DNA of 64,000 nt, from the NCBI GenBank assembly GCA_022800815.1, contig JAAWRC010000009.1:1-64000 (forward strand). The letters run 5' to 3'. The stretch is from Lachnospiraceae bacterium. GTDB taxonomy: Bacteria; Bacillota; Clostridia; Lachnospirales; Lachnospiraceae. This document shows positions 58,492 to 64,000 of the stretch, piece by piece; within the stretch, counting starts at the first letter, position 1, and the number at the start of each line of letters is the position of its first letter. The notes beneath the pieces were generated by a model. The model made no database searches, was not told the origin of the DNA, and was given only the letters and a program-made list of their open reading frames with translations. Position numbers and translations under genes: made by a program.

Positions 58492-59520
58492 TTATTTCTG
58501 AATTTTTGAAAGTAAAGCCGTCATATTTCCATAGAGGTCGTTTCTGCCGTTCGCTTTTAAAACAACAGAAACATATTGGTTCCCCTGAGCGTCAGAAGAA
58601 GCCAAAGAGAGACAATTTCCGGCCTCCGGGGTGGTCCCCGTCTTCCCCCCGATGGGGGTCACGCCCTCCGGCGCTTCGGCCTGACCGGTGAAATACCAGA
58701 TACCCCGTCCCCAGGAGACGGTGACCGGATTTCCGCCGTTCTCATACTCGGCCGTATAGCCGGGAACGCCGATAACCTCCAGGAAGGTGTCATAATCCAA
58801 AAGCTCGTTGTAGATCAGATAGATGTCATAGGCCGTGGTATAATGCTCCGGGTCCGTAAGGCCGTGTGCGTTGACAAAATGGCTTCCGGTGGCGCCAATC
58901 GCCCTTGCCTCCTGGTTCATGAGTGCGGCAAACTCTTCCTCGCCCCCGGCCACCAGCCAGGCGATGGCGTTGGCGGCGTCGTTTCCGGAAGGCAGCATCA
59001 GCCCGTATAAAAGCTGCTCGAGGCTCAGGGTGTCTCCGGCCTTAAGCCCCGCCACGGAGGATTCCGGGTCAAGATTTCCAAGCATCTCCTCCGTCACCGT
59101 GATCTTTGCGGAGAGGTCCCCGTGCTTCAAGGCCACGAGAAACGTCATGCACTTGGTTACGCTGGCCGGATAAAGCCTCTGATAGGCGTTGTGGCTGTAT
59201 AAGACCTCGCCCGTGGTACGGTTGAATATGATCCCGGCGGAGGCGGTGACGGCCCCGTCCGGCTCCGACTCCTCCGCCACGCAGAGCCCCTCCCCGAACA
59301 GAGCCGGCCGTTCTTCCACGGTCTCCAGGGTCCGCAGGGCGGACCGGCTCTCATAAGGGGCCTGCAGGGTCGTGTCTTCGTTTCCTCCTCCGGCTCCGAA
59401 AAAACCGGAGGCAAACAGGCCCCCCCCCGTGCCGAGAGCGGCAATCACAAGTGTCACAAAAAACGCCCGGAGGAACATTCTCTGTCTCCGCACCCTTCTG
59501 GCCGTTTTCTTTCTGGACAT
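58492..59520 (-). CDS. D-alanyl-D-alanine carboxypeptidase (DacA/DacF type)
   Basis: 342 residues. An N-terminal basic and hydrophobic segment (about 17-38) anchors or exports the protein. The class A low-molecular-mass PBP motifs are Ser120-x-x-Lys123 in YPASVTKC, SGN at 178-180 in LPSGNDAAN, and KTG in PIGGKTGTT. No C-terminal membrane-binding helix or PBP5-type second domain is present, so it is shorter than DacA. Trims pentapeptide stems. The ATG at 59520 was preferred over a GTG three bases upstream. Confidence 0.92.
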   Translation of the reverse strand: MSRKKTARRVRRQRMFLRAFFVTLVIAALGTGGGLFASGFFGAGGGNEDTTLQAPYESRSALRTLETVEERPALFGEGLCVAEESEPDGAVTASAGIIFNRTTGEVLYSHNAYQRLYPASVTKCMTFLVALKHGDLSAKITVTEEMLGNLDPESSVAGLKAGDTLSLEQLLYGLMLPSGNDAANAIAWLVAGGEEEFAALMNQEARAIGATGSHFVNAHGLTDPEHYTTAYDIYLIYNELLDYDTFLEVIGVPGYTAEYENGGNPVTVSWGRGIWYFTGQAEAPEGVTPIGGKTGTTPEAGNCLSLASSDAQGNQYVSVVLKANGRNDLYGNMTALLSKIQK

Positions 59521-59603
59521 CACTTTAAACTCCTGTTGTATATTTTTATTTGAGCACTGCGCTTAAGCGCATTCTGCCACAATCTCTGTCGGAAGCGGCG
59601 CTT

Positions 59604-59999
59604 TTATTTGAACGCCTCCCTCCACTCCATGTCCCCCCGCTCCAGGGCTTTCACCAGAAGCTCCGCAGAGGCCAGGTTCGTGGCCAGGGGAATGTTGTGC
59701 ATGTCACAGAGACACCCGATGTTGAACACGTTCGGCTCGTGCGACTTCGGGTGGAGCGGATCCCTGAGGAAAATCATCAAGTCGATCTGGTTGCTCTCGA
59801 TCTGTGCGGCAAGCTGCTGTTCTCCCCCCAGGTGCCCCGCCAGGAACTTGTGCACGGTCAGATTGGTCACCTCCTCGATGAGACGCCCCGTGGTCCCCGT
59901 GGCAAAAAGTTCATGACGGCATAAAATCCCACGATAGGCAATGGTAAAATTCTGCATCAGTTTTTTCTTGGCGTCATGGGCGATAAATCCCACATTCAT
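59604..59999 (-). CDS. Methylglyoxal synthase family protein with altered active site
   Basis: 131 residues of the MgsA fold: VGFIAHDAKKKLM with Asp near residue 9, ATGTTGRLIEEVT, and NIPLATNLASAELLVKAL. The motif that is GGDQQ in E. coli, with catalytic Asp71, reads GGEQQ here, and HDPDV, with catalytic Asp101, reads HEPNV. The base and the residue that fix dihydroxyacetone phosphate are thus Glu and Asn. It may be a divergent synthase, or a family member with another role. It ends the rodA-mgsA part of the leftward run. Confidence 0.8.
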   Translation of the reverse strand: MNVGFIAHDAKKKLMQNFTIAYRGILCRHELFATGTTGRLIEEVTNLTVHKFLAGHLGGEQQLAAQIESNQIDLMIFLRDPLHPKSHEPNVFNIGCLCDMHNIPLATNLASAELLVKALERGDMEWREAFK

Positions 60000-60002
60000 A
60001 GT

Positions 60003-61151
60003 TTAGAACCCTCCTCTGTTATTTTCATAGTTTCGTTGAAGCCCCACATTCAATACCAACCCCATTCCAATAAAGATACTGAGAAGCGAACTCAGCCCCG
60101 CACTGATAAAGGGCAGCGGGAGTCCCGTGTTGGGCAAAAGTCCGGTTGCGACACCGATGTTTACGAAAGACTGGAAGGCGATCAGTGCGGCCATGCCGCT
60201 GCAGATCAGCCGTCCCGACAGGTCTCTGGCCCGGATGGCCATGTAAATGCATTCCGCCACGAGGATCAGAAGAAGCGCAATGATGATCACGCTGCCGACG
60301 AACCCCAGCTCTTCCCCGATCACGGCAAAGATAAAATCACAGTCCTCCTCCGAGAGAAAGTTTCCGTTCTTTACGGAGGCCAGCGTGGTATTGGCGATCC
60401 CCTTCCCGTGAAGCTGCCCGGAGCCGATGGCCATGATGGAATTCATCTGCTGCTGGGTGTTGTCCACCGAATATTTGGCCGGATCGATCCAGGACATGAT
60501 CCGGTTAACCTGATAGGGCTCCAAAAGCTTCTGCCCCTCCTGCTGGATGGCGAAGATAAACCACGCCCCGAAGGGAATGATGAGGGCCAGGGCCCCCCCG
60601 ATCCATTTATAGCTGATTTTTGCCACGTAGAGCATCACCAGGAAAATAAATACCACCACCAGGGTCGTGGACAGGTTCGGCTGGTCAAAAATCAGGTAGG
60701 CGGGAACGGCAAAGAGCACCAAGGCGCTCAAGATGACTCGCAGCTTGCTGATATTTTCCCGGTGCCTGTAAAAAAACATGGCAAAGAAACAGATCAGCAT
60801 GATCTTGGAAAACTCGGAGGGCTGAATCTGCCCGACCACCGGCAGGACCAGCCATCGCTGGGCCCCGACACCGCTCGAATCCCCCATGAACTTCGTGGCC
60901 AGAAGCATGGCGATGTTGACGGCGTAAATGGGCCAGTAGAGCAGCAGAATCCAGTGATAATCGACGAGGGACACGAAAAACATACAGAAAAGCCCCACAG
61001 CCACGCCGAAAATCTGTTTGTAATAACTGCCCGTTCCCGTTGCGATCGTGGCGCTCTTCACAAAAACGATCCCCACCGCAGAGAGCGCCAGCACGAACAG
61101 GATCAGTCTGATGTTGTAATATCGAAAATGATACTCTTTGAATTTAAACAT
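60003..61151 (-). CDS. rodA: FtsW/RodA/SpoVE family glycosyltransferase, probably RodA
   Basis: 382 residues with about ten membrane segments; a SEDS peptidoglycan polymerase. Signatures: WLVLPVVGQIQPSEFSKI, and GLLPNTGLPLPFISAGLSSL near the C-terminus. Placement next to minE-D-C and mrdA (PBP2) points to the elongation partner RodA rather than FtsW or SpoVE. Start ATG 61151, nine bases beyond the minE stop. Confidence 0.92.
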   Translation of the reverse strand: MFKFKEYHFRYYNIRLILFVLALSAVGIVFVKSATIATGTGSYYKQIFGVAVGLFCMFFVSLVDYHWILLLYWPIYAVNIAMLLATKFMGDSSGVGAQRWLVLPVVGQIQPSEFSKIMLICFFAMFFYRHRENISKLRVILSALVLFAVPAYLIFDQPNLSTTLVVVFIFLVMLYVAKISYKWIGGALALIIPFGAWFIFAIQQEGQKLLEPYQVNRIMSWIDPAKYSVDNTQQQMNSIMAIGSGQLHGKGIANTTLASVKNGNFLSEEDCDFIFAVIGEELGFVGSVIIIALLLILVAECIYMAIRARDLSGRLICSGMAALIAFQSFVNIGVATGLLPNTGLPLPFISAGLSSLLSIFIGMGLVLNVGLQRNYENNRGGF

Positions 61152-61160
61152 AACTATCCT

Positions 61161-61442
61161 TTATTTGTCAGGATTCCCACTTTTCATGTCTCTAATTGGA
61201 ATATTTGCAAAAAGCGCCGGAACAAAGCCGCCCCCCTCCTCCGACGGGGTCTGGGTGATCTGGATGTCCAGCGCCTCCGTGTCCACATCCATATATTTGG
61301 AAATCACTTTGATAATGTCGTTCTTAATCGCTTCCATAATCTCAGGAGAACAGTTGGCTCGGTCAGAAACCAAAAGAAGCTTTAACCGGTCCTTCGCCAC
61401 GTTCCCCGACTTGTTCTTCGAAAAAAAGTCAAACAGTCCCAT
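61161..61442 (-). CDS. minE: Cell division topological specificity factor MinE
   Basis: 93 residues. Starts MGLFDFFSKNKSGNVAKDRL, with the amphipathic membrane-targeting N-terminus, followed by LKLLLVSDRANCSPEIMEAI and the C-terminal dimer domain. The ATG at 61442 follows GAGGAGGAGCG. Presence of MinE in a Firmicute means an oscillating MinCDE system, as in other clostridia, rather than MinJ/DivIVA targeting. Confidence 0.94.
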   Translation of the reverse strand: MGLFDFFSKNKSGNVAKDRLKLLLVSDRANCSPEIMEAIKNDIIKVISKYMDVDTEALDIQITQTPSEEGGGFVPALFANIPIRDMKSGNPDK

Positions 61443-61453
61443 GACGCTCCTCC

Positions 61454-62245
61454 TCATTTCTTTTTAAAAGCTCCCGCAAGCCGGGAAAAAAAGCCGCCCT
61501 TCACGTTCAGATCCAGCATCGGCACGTCCTCCCCGGTGATCCGTCTGGAAATATTCATATATGCTTGTCCGGACAGACAGTCCGAGCCCGTCAAAGGTTC
61601 TCCCTGGTTGCTGGAAATCACGATGCTCTCGTCATCCGGGACGGCTCCGATCAGGCGGACGGCCAGGATGTCGATGACGTCCTCAATGGACATCATGTCC
61701 CCCCTCTTCACCATGTCCATGCGGATCCGGTTGATGATCAGGTCGATCTGGCGAATTCCGTTGGCCTCCAAAAGACCAATGATCCGGTCGGCGTCACGGA
61801 TGGCGGAAACCTCCGGCGTCGTGACGACGATTGCCCTGTCCGCTCCGGCGATGGCGTTTTTAAACCCCTGTTCAATCCCTGCCGGGCAGTCCAGGAGTAT
61901 GTAGTCAAAATCCCCTTTCAGGGAATCGATCAGCTTTTTCATCTGTTCCGGCGAGACGCTCGACTTGTCCCTGGTCTGGGCCGAGGGCAGAAGCTGAAGG
62001 CTGGGATAACGCTTGTCCTTGATGAGCGCCTGGCTCAGGCGGCAGCTTCCCTCGATCACGTCCACCAGGTTGTAAACAATGCGGTTTTCCAACCCCATGA
62101 CCACGTCCAAATTCCTGAGGCCGATGTCCGTATCGATCAGCACGACCTTTTTGTTCAACATGGCGAGGCCGGTTCCCAGATTGGCGGAAGTCGTGGTTTT
62201 CCCGACTCCTCCTTTTCCGGACGTAATAACGATCACTTCACTCAT
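61454..62245 (-). CDS. minD: Septum site-determining ATPase MinD
   Basis: 263 residues. Deviant Walker A VITSGKGGVGKTTTSANLGT, switch region IDTDIGLRNLDVVMG, LLDCPAGIEQGFKNAI, and a C-terminal amphipathic helix (KGGFFSRLAGAFKKK) for membrane binding. Between minC and minE, as usual. Confidence 0.98.
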   Translation of the reverse strand: MSEVIVITSGKGGVGKTTTSANLGTGLAMLNKKVVLIDTDIGLRNLDVVMGLENRIVYNLVDVIEGSCRLSQALIKDKRYPSLQLLPSAQTRDKSSVSPEQMKKLIDSLKGDFDYILLDCPAGIEQGFKNAIAGADRAIVVTTPEVSAIRDADRIIGLLEANGIRQIDLIINRIRMDMVKRGDMMSIEDVIDILAVRLIGAVPDDESIVISSNQGEPLTGSDCLSGQAYMNISRRITGEDVPMLDLNVKGGFFSRLAGAFKKK

Positions 62246-62275
62246 TTTTCATTCCTCCACAATTCAAATTCCCGC

Positions 62276-62950
62276 TCAGGGGAAGCTCACCCCGTCGATG
62301 GCCTCTCCGCAAAGAGACTCGACATGGATCATCCCCATGTCCAGATACGCAATCTGCGCATCGTCGGAGGGCTTTTTCCTGCCGCTCATGCGGGCGGTCA
62401 CCTCTCCGATCCGGATTTGAATGGGATCCATCTCCAGGGCCACGACAATGGCGCGCTTCCTCCCGCCCAGTCCGGCGATGGCCGTACCGCGCAGGGCGCC
62501 GAGCACAATAATATTTCCCTTGGCGACAATCCGGGCGCCGGGGTTCACGTCGCCGAGCATGACGATGCTCCCCTCGGCCTCCAGCACCTGTCCGGAACGG
62601 AGCGTTCCTTTATAGAACTGCCCGTCCCCGGAAGGCCGTCCGCCTGCTTCCTCCTCCGCCTTTTCCTCCAACGCTTTTTTGAAGAAGGCTTCCCGTGCTT
62701 TGTCCGTGTCGATGACACAGGAGATCTCGATCTCGGAATTTTCGCAAATGGTATTTATGATCGCATTGATTTCCTCCACTGTAAGTTTCCGTCCCTCAAA
62801 GGAAAGGGCCATTTTCACGCCTCGGAAAAACCGGGAGGATTCCTGAAATTTTTCCCGGATGTCCAAAAGCAGCTTCTCCATGGGAATGTCCGGATCCAGG
62901 AATACGGAAAGGCCGTAATTGTTCCCTTTGATAATGACTGTCTGCCGCAT
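62276..62950 (-). CDS. minC: Septum site-determining protein MinC
   Basis: 224 residues. N-terminal FtsZ-inhibiting domain (about 1-105) and C-terminal beta-helix dimer domain (about 115-210; LRSGQVLEAEGSIVMLGDVN, PGARIVAKGNIIVLGALRG, TARMSGRKKP). It carries the MinD-binding RSGQ-like region. Upstream of minD in one operon with mrdA. Confidence 0.95.
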   Translation of the reverse strand: MRQTVIIKGNNYGLSVFLDPDIPMEKLLLDIREKFQESSRFFRGVKMALSFEGRKLTVEEINAIINTICENSEIEISCVIDTDKAREAFFKKALEEKAEEEAGGRPSGDGQFYKGTLRSGQVLEAEGSIVMLGDVNPGARIVAKGNIIVLGALRGTAIAGLGGRKRAIVVALEMDPIQIRIGEVTARMSGRKKPSDDAQIAYLDMGMIHVESLCGEAIDGVSFP

Positions 62951-62969
62951 GTGTTCTCACCTCTTAAGG

Positions 62970-64000
62970 TTAATCGGATACATGATGGAGGTCGGCGTCC
63001 GTCGCATGGTTGTTTTCCAAAATGGAATCCAGGGTGACGTAGCCAAAATAGTAACTTAAAATCTGCTCCGATAAGGCGCCGGAATAGCTGGAGCCGTAGC
63101 CGTTTGGAATCGCCACGGAAAGGGCGACCGTTGGCTGCTCGGCCGGCGCATATGCGATAAAGGTTGCGTGGTTCGCCCGCCCCTTGGACTGCTCCGCCGT
63201 ACCGGACTTGGCGGCAAAGCCAATCTCGTTTAACACTTTTGAGTCTTTAAAGTTTTGGGCAAAGGTCCCTCTGGGACCCACAACCTCCTGCATTCCCTGC
63301 TGGATAATGTTCCAGGTGGACGGTGAGAGCTCTACGTGCTGCTCGATATCGGGCTCGTAATTCCTTACCACCTGGCCGTCACTCTTTTGTATTTTGGAGA
63401 TCAGACTGTATTTGTAAAGGTTCCCTTTGCTGGCCAGGGTCGTGATATACCTGGAAAGATGGATGGCGGCGTAGGTATGGGTTCCCTGTCCGATACAGGA
63501 GGGGATCGGGTTCTGATCCGTGATGTGGGGTGCGTTCTCCGCAATCTCCACCCCGGACTTTTCCCCCAGGCCGAACATGGACGCATATTTCTGGATGGTC
63601 GCCACGCCCTGGTTGCCGCTGTATTCTCCGTTTTCCTGAGAGATCATCCACCCGACCTCGCAAAAATAATAGTTGCAGGACTGGGCGATGGCGGTAACGA
63701 CCTCTAACGGCCCGTGACCGACAATGTTCCAGCAGCGCAGATGAAGGCCCTGCCGCTCAAAAGTCCCCGTATCGTCAATGATCGTGGCCGGGGAAATAAC
63801 CCCCTCCTCCAGGCCGATCACAGAGGTCAGCACCTTGAAAATGGAGCCGGGAGCCGTCTCAACCTGGGTCGCCCTGTTCAAGAATGGCTGGCTTAAATCG
63901 TTGTACAGGCTCCAGTAATAGTCTGCGTCAATGGAGCCGGAAAACCGATTGATGTCGTAGCCCGGATAAGTCACCAGGGCGAGCACTTCCCCCGAATTGG
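62970..64000 (-). CDS. mrdA: Penicillin-binding protein 2 (PBP2), 3' part; start lies beyond the window
   Basis: Class B PBP of the elongation machinery; the 343 codons visible cover the transpeptidase domain. Motifs: the active-site Ser in TAPGSIFKVLTSV (SxxK as SIFK), SCNYYFCEVGW (SxN), and AKSGTAEQSKGRANHATF (KSGTA). The visible frame runs to the window edge, NSGEVLALVTYPGYD being the family sequence just before the SxxK. Its position next to rodA and the min genes agrees with the MrdA/PBP2 name. Confidence 0.93.
   Translation of the reverse strand, partial: NSGEVLALVTYPGYDINRFSGSIDADYYWSLYNDLSQPFLNRATQVETAPGSIFKVLTSVIGLEEGVISPATIIDDTGTFERQGLHLRCWNIVGHGPLEVVTAIAQSCNYYFCEVGWMISQENGEYSGNQGVATIQKYASMFGLGEKSGVEIAENAPHITDQNPIPSCIGQGTHTYAAIHLSRYITTLASKGNLYKYSLISKIQKSDGQVVRNYEPDIEQHVELSPSTWNIIQQGMQEVVGPRGTFAQNFKDSKVLNEIGFAAKSGTAEQSKGRANHATFIAYAPAEQPTVALSVAIPNGYGSSYSGALSEQILSYYFGYVTLDSILENNHATDADLHHVSD

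Overview
The window reads as a chromosomal segment of a moderately high-GC, spore-forming Clostridia bacterium, most likely of the family Lachnospiraceae. The evidence is a spoIVA gene, a YlmC/YmxH-type PRC-barrel gene, gene orders typical of Firmicutes (rplU-prp-rpmA-obgE-yhbY-nadD-yqeK-rsfS; sepF-ylmH-lspA-rluD; mrdA-minC-minD-minE-rodA; lexA opposite a yneA-like LysM gene), an N-terminally extended L27 with its Prp protease, and strong AGGAGG-type ribosome binding sites. The window is dense with genes. I saw no rRNA, tRNA, CRISPR array, prophage or insertion sequence with a transposase.

Layout. 0-5.4 kb: the end of an anaerobic cobalamin cluster (cobQ, cobO, cbiC), a lipoprotein, and a convergent cobaltochelatase cbiK. 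5.4-13.3 kb: an ECF S-component (PanT-like), an Na/Pi cotransporter preceded by 11-bp-spaced Pho-type repeats and followed by a PhoB/PhoR-like pair, a GNAT acetyltransferase, a probable unannotated small RNA, then coaX and coaBC. 13.3-23.5 kb: two cardiolipin synthases, prfC, ylmC, nrdR, yqeG, efp, a DMT/MATE transporter pair and deoD. 23.5-30.2 kb is the most accessory-looking stretch: a GH2 glycosidase fused to a GGADGPT-containing C-terminal module, a macro-domain protein, a VWA protein, a PfoR-like EIIC membrane protein and an unrecognised small protein. 30.2-39.6 kb: a DUF3048 lipoprotein, spoIVA, a YheO-type regulator with paired operators, a membrane MutS-like ATPase, rnhA, and a second two-component system with an associated membrane protein.

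39.6-51.4 kb: ribosomal and ribosome-assembly genes, the lexA/yneA SOS locus with five LexA boxes, a choline-binding-like (ChW) L,D-transpeptidase, a tyrosine recombinase, a TtcA-like gene and glmS. 51.4-64 kb is read mostly leftward: a cytidylate-kinase-like gene, rluD, lspA, aroB, ylmH, sepF, an HlyD-like protein, a D,D-carboxypeptidase, an mgsA-like gene, rodA, minE, minD, minC and the 3' part of mrdA (PBP2), a cell division and shape block.

The features not explained by known genes are interspersed imperfect palindromes placed just 3' of coding regions. Family A (two copies of about 220 bp and one short form) and family B (three copies) each keep the same internal loops inside stems. In family B the stems differ in sequence but preserve pairing, which looks like selection on structure. 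With the cloverleaf-like small RNA candidate at 10.9 kb and the GH2-GGADGPT fusion, these are the best candidates for undescribed biology.
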